Counted from the first letter of the stretch, positions 26,480-35,892 are shown. The stretch: 64,000 bases of DNA from Caulobacteraceae bacterium (GCA_019748055.1 JAIEQC010000049.1:1-64000), one strand, 5' to 3'. The notes: a model not told the origin generated them from the sequence alone. Program-made: numbers and translations.

Positions 26480-28954
26480 ATGCGCGCATCGACCTTCGGC
26501 CTCGTCTCCGTTCTGGCGCTTCTGGCAGCGGCCGGGCCGGCGCTGGCGCAGCAGGCGGGGGCGCCGCCCGTCTATCAGCAGCCGCCGGCGCCGATCGCCG
26601 CGATCCTGGACTCCAACCCCAGTCCGACCCCTAGCCTCAGCCCCGATCGCCAGACGCTGGCCCTGTTCGACCGCTCGAACCTGCCGTCGATCGAGGAGCT
26701 GGCCGAGCCGATGCTCAAGCTGGCCGGCTATCGCATCAATCCGCGCAACAACGGCCCGGCCAATAGCCGCGTGTCCTGGCTGACCGGTCTCAGCTTCCAG
26801 GACGTGTCCGGCGGCCCTGCGCGGGCCGTCCAGCTGCCTGACGGCGCCCGCTTCACCAGCCCGACATGGTCGCCGAACGGGAAGTCGGTGGCCTTCCTGG
26901 TCGACGAGTCGGAGGGGATGTCGCTGTACGTCGCCTCAACCGAAGGCGGCGCGGCCCGGCGTCTGACCACGGCGCGGGTCAACGCCGCGACCGGTTCGGG
27001 CTTCGACTGGCTGCCCGACGGGTCCGGCCTGCTGGTGCGGATGACGCCGGCGAACCGCGGCGCGGCGCCCGACGTCACCCGCCCCCCGACCGGCCCGATC
27101 GTGGAGGAGACCGCCGGTCGCGCCGCGCCGGTGCGCACCTATCAGGACCTGCTGGGCTCGCCGGGCGACGAGGCGCTGTTCGATCACTATTTCACCAGCC
27201 AGCTGACGCTGGTCGGCCTCGATGGGACCACCCGCAACGTCGGCGGGCCTGGCGTCATTCTGGGGGCCTCGGTCTCGCCGGACGGCCGCTATGTGCTGCA
27301 GACGCGGGTCAAGAAGCCCTATTCCTACGTCGTCCCCGCCGGTCTGTTCCCGGCCGAGGTCTTCGTGACCGACATGCAGGGGCGGGTGGTGCATGGCGTC
27401 GCCGACCTGCCGCTGCGGGACAATGTGCCGACGCCGTTCGACGCCGTGGCGCCGGGTCCGCGCTCGGTCCAGTGGCGTGCCGATGCCGACGCGACCCTGG
27501 CCTGGGTCGAGGCCCAGGACGGCGGCGACCCCCGCAACGCGGCCGAAATCCGCGACACCGTCTTCACCCTGGCCGCGCCCTTCGACGCGCGCCCGACCAA
27601 GCTGATCGACCTGAACGAGCGCTTCTCCGGCATCACCTGGGGTGACGCGGACACCGCGCTGGTCAACAGCCGCTGGTTCAACACGCGGCATGAGACGCGC
27701 TGGATCGTCGATCCCTCCAACCCCGGCCAGGGCCGCCTGCTGCTGGAGCGGAACTATCAGGACCGCTACAACGATCCCGGCTTCCCGGTCACCGAGCCCG
27801 ACGAACGCGGCCGCGCCCGCGTCCGCTTCGCCGCCGACGGCCGCATCGTCATGGCCGGCGCCGGCGCCACGCGCGAGGGCGAGTATCCCTTCGTCTCCCT
27901 GATGGACCCCGCGACCGGTCAATCCGAAGTCGTCTGGCGTTCGGCCCCGGGCGAATATGAGAGCGTCGTAGGCTTCCTGGACGACTCCGGCCGCCGGGTC
28001 GTCACGCGGCGCGAGACGCCGACCCTGCCGGCCAACCTGTTCGTGCGTGATCTGGACGCCGCCTCGCTGACCGCCCTGACCGACTTCCCCGATCCGGCCC
28101 CGCAGCTGGCCGGTGTGACGCGCGAGCTGATCACCTATGAACGCGCCGACGGCGTCATGCTGTCGGGCACGCTGTATCTGCCCGCCGGCTACGACAAGGA
28201 CCGCGACGGACCCCTGCCGCTTGTCATGTGGGCCTATCCGGCGGAGTTCACCGACGCCGCCGTGGCCGGGCAGGTGGTCGACACGGCCAACCGCTTCGTG
28301 CGACCGGGCGGATCCAGCCACCTGTTCCTGCTGACCCAGGGCTATGCCGTGCTGGACGATCCCTCGATGCCGATCGTCGGCCGCGACGGGGCCGAGCCGA
28401 ACGACACCTACATCGAGCAACTCAGCCAAAGCGCCGAGGCGGCGGTCAAGGCGGTGGTGGACATGGGCGTGGCAGATCCCGACCGCATCGCCGTCGGCGG
28501 GCACAGCTATGGCGCCTTCATGACCGCCAACCTCCTGGCCCACACCGACCTGTTCCGCACCGGCATCGCGCGATCCGGCGCCTACAACCGCACCCTGACG
28601 CCCTTCGGCTTCCAGTCGGAGCAGCGCACCTATTGGCAGGCGACCGAGACCTATACGGAAATGTCGCCCTTCACCTTCGCCGATCAGGTGAACGAGCCGA
28701 TCCTGCTGATCCACGGCCAGGACGACGACAACCAGGGCACCTTCCCGGTCCAGTCAGAGCGCTTCTATGCGGCGCTGAAGGGCCACGGCGCCACCGTGCG
28801 CTACGTTGTCCTGCCGCTGGAGGCGCACGGCTATCGCGCCCGCGAATCCGTCGGCCACACCCTGTGGGAAATGGTCGGCTGGCTGGACAAGCATGTGAAG
28901 AACGCCCCGCCGCGGACCCCCGCCGCGACGCCGGTCGAAGCGGGCGCCCAGTAA
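26480..28954 (+). CDS. S9 family serine peptidase (prolyl oligopeptidase fold, glutamyl-endopeptidase-like)
   Basis: An 824-residue secreted peptidase with a signal peptide ('LLAAAGPALAQQ'). A beta-propeller covers about residues 50-560, and an alpha/beta-hydrolase domain the last 260. The catalytic triad is visible as Ser in 'GGHSYGAFMTANLL', Asp in 'GQDDDNQGTFPVQ' and His in 'EAHGYRARES'. The start of the propeller, 'NNGPANSRVSWLTGLSFQD', resembles the glutamyl endopeptidase branch. It likely hydrolyses short peptides in the periplasm. The track's earlier start at 26363 has no ribosome binding site; 'gggggagc' precedes 26480. Confidence 0.9.
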   Translation: MRASTFGLVSVLALLAAAGPALAQQAGAPPVYQQPPAPIAAILDSNPSPTPSLSPDRQTLALFDRSNLPSIEELAEPMLKLAGYRINPRNNGPANSRVSWLTGLSFQDVSGGPARAVQLPDGARFTSPTWSPNGKSVAFLVDESEGMSLYVASTEGGAARRLTTARVNAATGSGFDWLPDGSGLLVRMTPANRGAAPDVTRPPTGPIVEETAGRAAPVRTYQDLLGSPGDEALFDHYFTSQLTLVGLDGTTRNVGGPGVILGASVSPDGRYVLQTRVKKPYSYVVPAGLFPAEVFVTDMQGRVVHGVADLPLRDNVPTPFDAVAPGPRSVQWRADADATLAWVEAQDGGDPRNAAEIRDTVFTLAAPFDARPTKLIDLNERFSGITWGDADTALVNSRWFNTRHETRWIVDPSNPGQGRLLLERNYQDRYNDPGFPVTEPDERGRARVRFAADGRIVMAGAGATREGEYPFVSLMDPATGQSEVVWRSAPGEYESVVGFLDDSGRRVVTRRETPTLPANLFVRDLDAASLTALTDFPDPAPQLAGVTRELITYERADGVMLSGTLYLPAGYDKDRDGPLPLVMWAYPAEFTDAAVAGQVVDTANRFVRPGGSSHLFLLTQGYAVLDDPSMPIVGRDGAEPNDTYIEQLSQSAEAAVKAVVDMGVADPDRIAVGGHSYGAFMTANLLAHTDLFRTGIARSGAYNRTLTPFGFQSEQRTYWQATETYTEMSPFTFADQVNEPILLIHGQDDDNQGTFPVQSERFYAALKGHGATVRYVVLPLEAHGYRARESVGHTLWEMVGWLDKHVKNAPPRTPAATPVEAGAQ

Positions 28955-28960
28955 GCGAAA

Positions 28961-28984
28961 GGGGCCCGGCGAGAACCGGGCCCC
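28961..28984 (+). terminator. Terminator-like hairpin after the S9 peptidase
   Basis: 'ggggcccgg' and 'ccgggcccc' form a strong nine-pair stem with a short loop, six bases after the stop. There is no T-run, so it may stabilise the 3' end or need Rho. Confidence 0.5.
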
Positions 28985-29084
28985 TCGTCACGTCCCTGTT
29001 CGGTTCTCGTCAGGTTCCGTCGGCTTGCGCCCCCGAGCGCGAACCGCTGTTCTGCGAGGCATCGCATGGGCACAGGAGGGCGCG

Positions 29085-29444
29085 ATGAAGACGACGATGC
29101 TGATGGTGGCCGGAGCCGCCGCCGCGCTGGCGGGGTGCGCCTCGCTGATAACGGGGGGTGACCTGATCCGGCCGGACGAGCCGACTGTGCAGTTCACCTT
29201 TCAGAATACCTCGAACCAGGTGATCGACACTGTGCTGATCTCGACCTGTCAGGCGTCGTCCTATGGCCTGGACCGTCTGCCCGAGGGCGTCGCGGTGGGG
29301 CGGGGGCAGTCCTACACCTGGACGATCTCTTCGGGCTGCTACGACGTCATGGCCGGGGCCGTCGGCATCGGCTCGACCCCTGGAAAGCGCATCCAGGTCC
29401 CTGCGGGCCGTCCGTTCGTCCTGACTTACGACGGCGAGGACTGA
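29085..29444 (+). CDS. Small lipoprotein, unknown function
   Basis: A 119-residue protein with a type II signal peptide (lipobox LAGC, Cys at about 17) and a compact domain with 'VQFTFQNTSNQVIDTVLIST' and two further cysteines that may pair. The ATG at 29085 follows 'aggagggc'; the track start at 29025 does not. No family recognised. A strong bidirectional terminator lies just after it. Confidence 0.7.
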   Translation: MKTTMLMVAGAAAALAGCASLITGGDLIRPDEPTVQFTFQNTSNQVIDTVLISTCQASSYGLDRLPEGVAVGRGQSYTWTISSGCYDVMAGAVGIGSTPGKRIQVPAGRPFVLTYDGED

Positions 29445-29465
29445 GGTCGGCTTCAGACCCAAGAA

Positions 29466-29496
29466 AAAGCCGCCCCGGTTTTCCGGGGCGGCTTTT
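29466..29496. terminator. Bidirectional Rho-independent terminator
   Basis: 'aaagccgccccgg' and 'ccggggcggctttt' form a 12-13 bp stem with A- and T-runs on the two sides. It lies between the convergent lipoprotein and rpsU genes and can serve both. Confidence 0.85.
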
Positions 29497-29519
29497 CAAT
29501 CTCAAGACCGATCAGCTGA

Positions 29520-29762
29520 TCAGCGGCCGCCGGGCACGCGCGGCTTCGGCGCGGGCAGCAGGCCTTCGCGCTGGGCGCGCTTGCGGGCCAGCTTGCGGGC
29601 GCGGCGAACTGCCTCGGCCTTCTGGCGGGCGCGCTTTTCCGAGGGCTTCTCGTAGTGCACGTGGCGCTTCATCTCGCGGAAGCTGCCTTCGCGCTGCATC
29701 TTCTTCTTCAGGGCCTTCAGCGCCTGATCGACGTTGTTGTCGCGAACGAAAATCTGAACCAG
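29520..29762 (-). CDS. rpsU: 30S ribosomal protein S21
   Basis: An 80-residue basic protein with '[20 protein letters not shown]' and '[20 protein letters not shown]', diagnostic of S21. It helps mRNA base-pair with the 30S platform. The family N-terminus MVQIF maps onto a CTG codon at 29762 with AAGGAG eight bases upstream. A TTG at 29768 sits only two bases from that same ribosome binding site, and no ATG is near. The ORF-track start at 29906 is not credible. It is divergent from COQ9. Confidence 0.9.
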   Translation of the reverse strand: MVQIFVRDNNVDQALKALKKKMQREGSFREMKRHVHYEKPSEKRARQKAEAVRRARKLARKRAQREGLLPAPKPRVPGGR

Positions 29763-29944
29763 GTTCAACTCTCCTTTGGCCGCCCGCCGCGCACCTCGAA
29801 AGGGAGACGGGCAGACAAAACGAATTCGACCTCCGACGGACGGGGCCCGCGGATGAAGGCGGGCTGATACACGACCGACCGGGGCGTGTCCAGATCGTCG
29901 CGCCATGTTCCACAGGCTCGCGCCGCCCTTTTTCCGGGCCTATC

Positions 29945-30619
29945 ATGTCCGCCATGAGCGATCACGACGTGCCGCGCGACGACTGGGCCTCCCGCATGGA
30001 GCAGACGGTGCTGGACGCCGCGCTGGACCGCGCGCCGACCATGGGCTGGAACGCCCGCATGGTCGCTTCGGCGTGTCAGGCCTGCGGCCTGTCCGACGGC
30101 GATCGCGAACTGCTGCTGCCCAACGGCCCGCGCGACCTGGCGGCCCTGCTGTGGCGGCGCAACGACGACGCGACCTTCGCCTCGTTGGCGGACGTCGACC
30201 CGACGACGCTGAAGATCCGCGAGCGCATCGCCCGCGCCGTCTCCGCCCGGCTGGAGGCGGCCGCTGCGGACACAGCGGTCGAGAAACGCGTGGCCGGCTT
30301 CATGGCCCTGCCGACCAACGCCGATCTTGCCCTGACCCTGACCTGGGCCACCGCCGACCGCATCTGGCGCTGGGCCGGAGACACGGCCACCGACTGGAAC
30401 CACCAGTCCAAGCGCACCATCCTGTCGGGCATCCTGATCCCGGCCATGACCCTGCGCCTGTTCGACGGCAAGGAGGCCGCCGACGCCTTCGTCGCGGCCC
30501 GCATCGACAACGTCATGGCCTTCGAGAAGTGGAAGGCGGGCAAGGACTTCTATTCCCCCCTTCGCGCCGCGACCGACTTCTTGGCCGGCCTGCGTTACGG
30601 GCCGAAGGACGCGGCCTAG
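29945..30619 (+). CDS. COQ9 family protein (ubiquinone biosynthesis)
   Basis: A 224-residue protein of the COQ9 family, lipid-binding TetR-like fold. Signatures are 'DAALDRAPTMGWNARMVASA' at about 25-45 and 'TADRIWRWAGDTATDWNHQSKR' at about 135-155. In mitochondria COQ9 presents the quinone head group to COQ7; in alphaproteobacteria it is assumed to act in ubiquinone synthesis. A second ATG nine bases in is possible. It converges on lpxK with a 12-bp tandem duplication across the two stops. Confidence 0.88.
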   Translation: MSAMSDHDVPRDDWASRMEQTVLDAALDRAPTMGWNARMVASACQACGLSDGDRELLLPNGPRDLAALLWRRNDDATFASLADVDPTTLKIRERIARAVSARLEAAAADTAVEKRVAGFMALPTNADLALTLTWATADRIWRWAGDTATDWNHQSKRTILSGILIPAMTLRLFDGKEAADAFVAARIDNVMAFEKWKAGKDFYSPLRAATDFLAGLRYGPKDAA

Positions 30620-30627
30620 ATCGCCGC

Positions 30628-31632
30628 CTAGATCGCCGCCTTCAGCAGAGCCGCAAATCCCGCCTCGTCGTCGAACCGCGCCCGCACTGGCCACCTCGTC
30701 ACACGCCCGCGCCACTCCGGCGGCAATCGCACCCAATCCTTCTCGGTCGTGACCAGTCCCGCGTCGAAAACCGCCGCGCGGTCCGCCAGCGCCTTCAGCT
30801 CGCCTTCCGAATAGGCGGCGTGGTCCGGAAACGGCGCGAAATCCACCAGATCGCATCCTGCCGCCTTCAGCGAACGCTCGACCTTCCACGGCTTGGCGAT
30901 GCCGGCGAACCCGACCTGCGGCCCCCCGGGCGGCGGCCCCTCGGGGGCCAGCCGCGCGACGAAGACCGGCAGGCTTCCAAACACCTCCATCAGTTCCGGA
31001 TCGACCTCGGCCACATCTGTCGGCAGCAGCACGATCACGGCGTCGGCGCGCGCCAGTCCGATCTTCAGCGGCTCGCGCATCGGCCCGGCCGGAAACACCG
31101 ATCCGTCGCCGAACGGCCATTCCTCGTCCCGCGTCTCGCCGTCCACCACGACCAGACTCAGCGCCTGCTTCAGCGCCGGATTCTGGTGCGCGTCGTCCAG
31201 CACCAGCGCCTCCGCGCCCGCCGCTGTCGCCGCCCGCGCGCCCGCGACCCGATCCCGCGAAATCCACGCCGGCGCCGTGGCCGCGATCATCAGCGGCTCG
31301 TCGCCCACGTCGGCCGCCGAATGCGTCGCCGGATCGACCCGCGCCGGCCCCTCCAGCCGCCCGCCATAGCCGCGCGACAGCGACTGCGCCTCCACCCCCG
31401 CCGCGCGCAGCAGGCGCAGGGCCTCCATGGCCACCGGCGTCTTGCCCGACCCGCCGACCGTCAGATTGCCGACCGAGATCACCGGCGCCCCGGCGTCGAC
31501 CGGCGTCGCGCCCGCGATCCGCCGCGCGGTCGCCCCGGCCCAGATCCAGCCGAGCGGGGTCAGCAGCATCCGCAGCAGGGTCCCATGCTTGCGGTCTCGG
31601 CGATACCACCACCGCGGCGTGTTCAGCTTCAT
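30628..31632 (-). CDS. lpxK: Tetraacyldisaccharide 4'-kinase
   Basis: A 334-residue inner-membrane-associated kinase that phosphorylates the 4' position of the lipid A disaccharide. The P-loop is 'VGNLTVGGSGKTPVAMEAL' (about residues 50-68) and the N-terminal 'WYRRDRKHGTLLRMLLTPLGW' is the membrane helix. 'LDDAHQNPAL' replaces the usual 'DDGFQ(H)N' motif, a small departure. The start overlaps the waaA stop by four bases (ATGA). Last gene of the msbA-DUF374-waaA-lpxK operon. Confidence 0.93.
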   Translation of the reverse strand: MKLNTPRWWYRRDRKHGTLLRMLLTPLGWIWAGATARRIAGATPVDAGAPVISVGNLTVGGSGKTPVAMEALRLLRAAGVEAQSLSRGYGGRLEGPARVDPATHSAADVGDEPLMIAATAPAWISRDRVAGARAATAAGAEALVLDDAHQNPALKQALSLVVVDGETRDEEWPFGDGSVFPAGPMREPLKIGLARADAVIVLLPTDVAEVDPELMEVFGSLPVFVARLAPEGPPPGGPQVGFAGIAKPWKVERSLKAAGCDLVDFAPFPDHAAYSEGELKALADRAAVFDAGLVTTEKDWVRLPPEWRGRVTRWPVRARFDDEAGFAALLKAAI

Positions 31633-32918
31633 CGCCGCCCCTTCCGCGCCGGCAACAGCGGCTCCAGCGCCGCCATCACCTGATCGACCACGGCGCCGAC
31701 CTCCGCCGCCGTGCGCCGCCCGGCCTCGCCCATCCGTTTCGCCGCCGCCGGATCGGTCAGCAGCGGCGCGATCGCCTCGGGCAATCCCTCCGGCGTCGCC
31801 ACGATGTGCAGCCCGCCGCCGGCCGTCAGCATCTCGGTCACCGCCGCCCAGTTCGACATGTCCGGCCCGGTGAAGGCCGGCTTGCCCAGCCGCGCCGGCT
31901 CCAGCGGATTGTGTCCGCCCACCGGCGGCTGCCCGACCGCCGCATGGAAAGACCCGCCCATGATCACCACGTCGGCCAGCCGCAGGAACAGCCCCATCTC
32001 GCCCAGGGTGTCGGCCAGATACAGGTCCGTCCCTCCGTCCAGCATCTGCCCCCGCGACCGCACCGCCAGCCGCCAGCCCTCGGCCTCCAGCACCTGGGCC
32101 AACCCCGGCCCCCGCTCCGGATGACGCGGGACCAGGATCAGGCAGACCCGGCCCGTCAGCCGATCCAGCGCCCGTACGATGGCGGCCTCCTCGCCCTCAT
32201 GGGTGCTGGCGGCCACGATCACCGCCCGGTCGCCGACCGCCGCGGACATCGCCGTGAAGGCCGCGGGATCATGCGGCGGCGCCTCGCCGGCCAGCTTCAG
32301 ATTCGCCCGTCCGTCCACGCGCGCGCCCAGCGCCGCCAGTCGGTCCGCCGAAGCGTCGTCCTGCGGCAGCACCCGGTCGAACGCCGTCAGCAGTTTGCGC
32401 GCCGCCCCCGGAAACCGGGCCCAGCCGTCCGCCGTCTTCTGAGTGATCCGCGCGCTGACCAGCGCCAGCCGCACCCCCCGTGCCTTCGCCGCCAGCAGCA
32501 GGTTGGGCCACAGCTCGCTCTCGACCATGACGCCCAGCGTCGGCCGCCAGTGGTCCAGAAAGGCCGCGACCGCCTGCGGCCCGTCCACCGGGGCATACTG
32601 GTGGATCACGCCCTTCGGCAGCCGTCGCGCCAGCAACTGCGCCGACGTCACGGTCCCTGACGTGACCAGCACCGTCAGCTCGGGCCGCTCCCGCCGCAGG
32701 CGCTCCACCAGCGGCAGCAGCGACAGCGTCTCACCCACGCTGACCCCGTGCAGCCAGACCAGATCGCCTTCCGGCCGCGCGACCGAGGCATGACCCAGCC
32801 GTTCGTCCACCCGCGCGGCGTCCTCCTTGCCGCGTCGCGCGCGACCGTCCAGCAGGCGCGGGGCCAGCGGCTCCAGCAGGCGCGTCACGGCGCCGTATGC
32901 CCAAAGGGCCAGGCTCAC
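31629..32918 (-). CDS. waaA: 3-deoxy-D-manno-octulosonic acid transferase
   Basis: A 429-residue GT-B glycosyltransferase that adds KDO to the lipid A precursor. Visible motifs are 'VWLHGVSVGETLSLLPL' (about residue 50), 'SELWPNLLLAAKARG' and 'GGHNPLEPARLGKPAFTGP'. GTG start immediately after the stop of the acyltransferase gene, and an ATGA overlap with lpxK, so the proteins are made from one message. One N-terminal helix anchors it to the cytoplasmic face. Confidence 0.94.
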   Translation of the reverse strand: MSLALWAYGAVTRLLEPLAPRLLDGRARRGKEDAARVDERLGHASVARPEGDLVWLHGVSVGETLSLLPLVERLRRERPELTVLVTSGTVTSAQLLARRLPKGVIHQYAPVDGPQAVAAFLDHWRPTLGVMVESELWPNLLLAAKARGVRLALVSARITQKTADGWARFPGAARKLLTAFDRVLPQDDASADRLAALGARVDGRANLKLAGEAPPHDPAAFTAMSAAVGDRAVIVAASTHEGEEAAIVRALDRLTGRVCLILVPRHPERGPGLAQVLEAEGWRLAVRSRGQMLDGGTDLYLADTLGEMGLFLRLADVVIMGGSFHAAVGQPPVGGHNPLEPARLGKPAFTGPDMSNWAAVTEMLTAGGGLHIVATPEGLPEAIAPLLTDPAAAKRMGEAGRRTAAEVGAVVDQVMAALEPLLPARKGRR

Positions 32919-33605
32919 TCAGATCCGCTCCAGGCCGGTGATCGCGTCCGCCCGTGTCTCGACCGCCGTCAGTCGCGCGGTCCATTCGGCGGCGACGACA
33001 GCGGGCTCCGCGCCGTCGGGATATGTCGCCGTCTCGTAGACGATCGCGCCGCGCCCGAACGGCAGCGGCAACAGCGCCCGATCCCAGCTGCCCAGCCGGA
33101 TCGCCGGCCGGCACGACAGGCCCAGGAACACCACCGGCGCTCCCGACAGTTTCGCCATCAGCGGCACGCCCTCGCCCATGACGTTGGCCGGTCCGCGAGG
33201 GCCGTCGGGCGTGACCGCCAGCCCGCCGACCTTCAGCTGCCGCAGCCCGTCCCGCAGCGCCTGCGACCCGCCCTTGGCCGCCTGCGCCTTGTCCTTGTTG
33301 GCCGTCGAGCCGCGGATCGCCGGAAAGCCCACCCGCTCCAATGCCCGCGCGATGAACTGTCCGTCCGCGCTCAACGACACCAGCGCCTTGGTCGGCGTCG
33401 CCCGGTCCAGCGGCCACGACGCCGGCGAAAGCGCCAGCCGGGAATGCCAGAAGATCGGGATGACTCCCCCCCCGCGCGCCCAGATCGTCTCCGCCTGCGC
33501 CTCGCCTTCGCGGGTCCAGCGGATGGTGGCGAAGCAGAACCGCATCCATACGGCCAGCAGCCACGCCAGCCCGTCGCGGATCGCCGGATTGCGCAGCGGT
33601 CTCAC
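32919..33605 (-). CDS. Lysophospholipid acyltransferase-like protein (DUF374)
   Basis: A 228-residue DUF374 protein. It has an N-terminal helix, 'IPIFWHSRLALSP' (an H-containing replacement of the acyltransferase HX4D motif), and 'AVTPDGPRGPANVMGEG', which is the DUF374 hallmark. In alphaproteobacteria it sits beside waaA and lpxK; some DUF374 proteins are proposed secondary lipid A acyltransferases. The stop-start junctions TGAGTG with waaA and ATGA with the ABC transporter place it in the lipid A operon. Exact acyl transfer is not shown by sequence. Confidence 0.85.
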   Translation of the reverse strand: MRPLRNPAIRDGLAWLLAVWMRFCFATIRWTREGEAQAETIWARGGGVIPIFWHSRLALSPASWPLDRATPTKALVSLSADGQFIARALERVGFPAIRGSTANKDKAQAAKGGSQALRDGLRQLKVGGLAVTPDGPRGPANVMGEGVPLMAKLSGAPVVFLGLSCRPAIRLGSWDRALLPLPFGRGAIVYETATYPDGAEPAVVAAEWTARLTAVETRADAITGLERI

Positions 33606-35419
33606 GCCACGTCCTCCACCGCCGGCGTCCCGTCCAGCGACTGGCTGCGCGCCAACCGGGCATACAGTCCGCCTCTCTTCACCAGCTCGGCATGCGTTCC
33701 ACTCTCGACGATGCGGCCCGCCTCCAGCACGTGGATGGCGTCGGCCTTCATCACGGTCGACAGCCGGTGGGCGATCATCAGTGTGGCGCGCCCCTCCATC
33801 AGCCGCTCCAGCGCGGCCTGCACCAGAGCCTCGCTTTCGGTGTCCAGCGCGCTGGTGGCCTCGTCCAGCAGCAAGATCGGCGCGTCCTTCAGGAAAGCGC
33901 GGGCGATGGCGATCCGCTGGCGCTGGCCGCCCGACAGCCGCGCCCCCGCCTCTCCGGCACGCGTGGCATAGCCGTCGGGCAGGGCGGCGATGAAGTCGTG
34001 CGCAGCGGCGGCCCGCGCCGCCGCCTCGATCTGATCGTCCGTCGCGTAGGGCCGCGCATAGGCGATGTTGGCGCGGATGGTGTCGTCGAACAGGAAGGGC
34101 TCCTGCGTCACCAGGGCGATGCGGTCGCGCAGGGCGTTCAGCGACGCCTCGCGGACGTCCACCCCGCCCACGGTGACCCGTCCGCCCGTCACGTCATAGA
34201 AGCGCGGCAGCAGGCTCAGGATCGTGCTCTTGCCCCCGCCCGACGGGCCGACCAGCGCGACCGTCTCGCCCGGCCGAAGCCTCAGCGTCACGTCCGACAG
34301 GGTGGGCGAGGGCGCCCCGGCATAGGCGAAGTCCACGCCCTCAAACGCCACCTCCAGCGGCCCGTCGGGCAGGGCGGTCGGGGTCGCCGCCTCGCGGATC
34401 TCAGGCTGGATGTCCAGGGCGTCGAACAGGCGCTCCGCCGCCGTCAGTCCCTCGGCCATCACCGTCTGCAGATTGGTCACCTGCCGCAGCGACTGCCCTG
34501 CCGCCATCAGCAGGCCGATGAAGGCGGCGAACGCCCCCACCGTCATCTGCCCTTCGCGCGCCTGCCATCCCGCATAGGCCATGACGGCGGCGACCACGAT
34601 CATGGCCACCAGGTTGGAGAACGGCCCGGCGAAGGCCCGGCTGTCGGCCGACTTGATCACGTGACGCTGGCGCCGGTCGACCACCTCGCCGACGCGCGCC
34701 TCTTCCACCGCCTCGCGGTTCTCGATCTTGACCAGACGTACCCCGTCCAGGTTTTCCATCAGGGCGGTCGACAGGTTCTCGGTCTCGACCATCGCTCCGG
34801 TGGTCGCCTTGCGCATGCGCTTCGAGAAGCGCCGCATCACCCAGCTAATGACCGGCACGGCCAGCAGCACGATCAGCGTCAGCCGCCAGTCGGTGACGGC
34901 CATGTAGATCAGCACGGCGATCAGGGTCAGAGAATGTTGGGTGTAATTCACGACGCCGTTGGTGAAGGCCTCGCGCACCAGATTGGCGTCGAACAGCACC
35001 GAGGCGACGAAGCTGCCTGAGTGCTTGGCCCGCAACCGCGCCAGATCGGCCCGGATCATTGAGCCGAACAGCCGCACCTGGATGTCGCCGACGATGCCGT
35101 GGCCGATCCGGTTCACCAGCGCCGCCTGTCCCAGCGCCGCGACGGTCCAGATCACCGCCAGCCCGACGATCAGCAGCGGGATCGTGACCAGCGCCCCCTC
35201 CGGCGGAATGCGGATCAGGCCCCAGACCGTCACGGGCCGCTGCAGGAACAGCCCGTCGATCGCCGGCTCCAGCAACTGCAGCACCGTCGCCGCCATGACG
35301 CCGACCACCACGGCGCATGCGATCGACAGGGCGAGCGCGCCCTTCCGCTTCGACAGATGCTCGCGCCAGATCCGCCCCAGCAGGGGACGGCGCGCGGTCG
35401 TGGCGGCGGCGGCGGTCAT
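33602..35419 (-). CDS. MsbA-like ABC transporter, fused permease/ATPase
   Basis: A 605-residue half-transporter. Six transmembrane helices lie in residues about 25-320, and the nucleotide-binding domain follows with Walker A 'LVGPSGGGKSTILSLLPRF', signature 'RLSGGQRQRIAIARAFL', Walker B 'ILLLDEATSALD' and the H-loop 'IAHRLSTV'. By operon position (followed by DUF374, waaA and lpxK) it is the likely lipid A core flippase, so MsbA function is inferred from context. The C-terminus overlaps the next gene by four bases. Confidence 0.9.
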   Translation of the reverse strand: MTAAAATTARRPLLGRIWREHLSKRKGALALSIACAVVVGVMAATVLQLLEPAIDGLFLQRPVTVWGLIRIPPEGALVTIPLLIVGLAVIWTVAALGQAALVNRIGHGIVGDIQVRLFGSMIRADLARLRAKHSGSFVASVLFDANLVREAFTNGVVNYTQHSLTLIAVLIYMAVTDWRLTLIVLLAVPVISWVMRRFSKRMRKATTGAMVETENLSTALMENLDGVRLVKIENREAVEEARVGEVVDRRQRHVIKSADSRAFAGPFSNLVAMIVVAAVMAYAGWQAREGQMTVGAFAAFIGLLMAAGQSLRQVTNLQTVMAEGLTAAERLFDALDIQPEIREAATPTALPDGPLEVAFEGVDFAYAGAPSPTLSDVTLRLRPGETVALVGPSGGGKSTILSLLPRFYDVTGGRVTVGGVDVREASLNALRDRIALVTQEPFLFDDTIRANIAYARPYATDDQIEAAARAAAAHDFIAALPDGYATRAGEAGARLSGGQRQRIAIARAFLKDAPILLLDEATSALDTESEALVQAALERLMEGRATLMIAHRLSTVMKADAIHVLEAGRIVESGTHAELVKRGGLYARLARSQSLDGTPAVEDVA

Positions 35420-35496
35420 CGGTCCGAGGTCGGACGGCCGGGCAGGGAAGTCAAGCGCGCACCGACGGCGCGCCTTCGAGGTCCCTGTTCAGAGAG

Positions 35497-35892
35497 TCAC
35501 TGACCCGCCAGCGCCGGCGTCCCGCAGCCTTTCCCGAAGTACAGGCCGTTCAGGTAGTACCAGCGGTTCATGCGGGCCAGATTCTCGGCCAGCGCGGCCT
35601 GTCGCTCGTCCTCGCCCATGGCCTCCATGCCGGCAATGGCCAGGCCGGCCCCGGGCACCAGCATGGAGGCGCCGGCCTTCACCACGCCGCCGAACCGGCC
35701 GAACATGCTCTGCTCCCGGGTCTCGCCAAGCGCCTGACTGATCTCGGCCCCGGCGGCGACGATCTGCTCGCAGGTCAGGGACTGGTCGCTCTGCCGGATG
35801 ATCGCTCCGGCGGACTCGACCTCCTGGGCCGACGCGGCGCCGGCCAGGCCGAGGCCGGCGAGCAGGGAAAGGGAAAGCACGAGACCACGCAT
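35497..35892 (-). CDS. Secreted hypothetical protein
   Basis: A 131-residue protein with a signal peptide ('LSLLAGLGLAGAASAQE'). The mature part has two widely spaced cysteines ('SLTCEQI' and 'GKGCGT') and a central hydrophobic Gly-rich segment 'VKAGASMLVPGAGLAIAGM' that might be a membrane-associating helix. The ATG at 35892 has GGAG six bases upstream; the track's GTG at 35904 is weaker. Unknown function. It lies 77 bases upstream of the ABC transporter on the same strand. Confidence 0.65.
   Translation of the reverse strand: MRGLVLSLSLLAGLGLAGAASAQEVESAGAIIRQSDQSLTCEQIVAAGAEISQALGETREQSMFGRFGGVVKAGASMLVPGAGLAIAGMEAMGEDERQAALAENLARMNRWYYLNGLYFGKGCGTPALAGQ

Noticed and set aside
26936-28714. 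592-codon minus-strand ORF antisense to the S9 peptidase
   Set aside because: Low-complexity shadow; the S9 gene has an intact catalytic triad on the other strand.
28961-28984. Intrinsic terminator with full confidence
   Set aside because: Stem is strong but there is no T-run, so I list it only as terminator-like.
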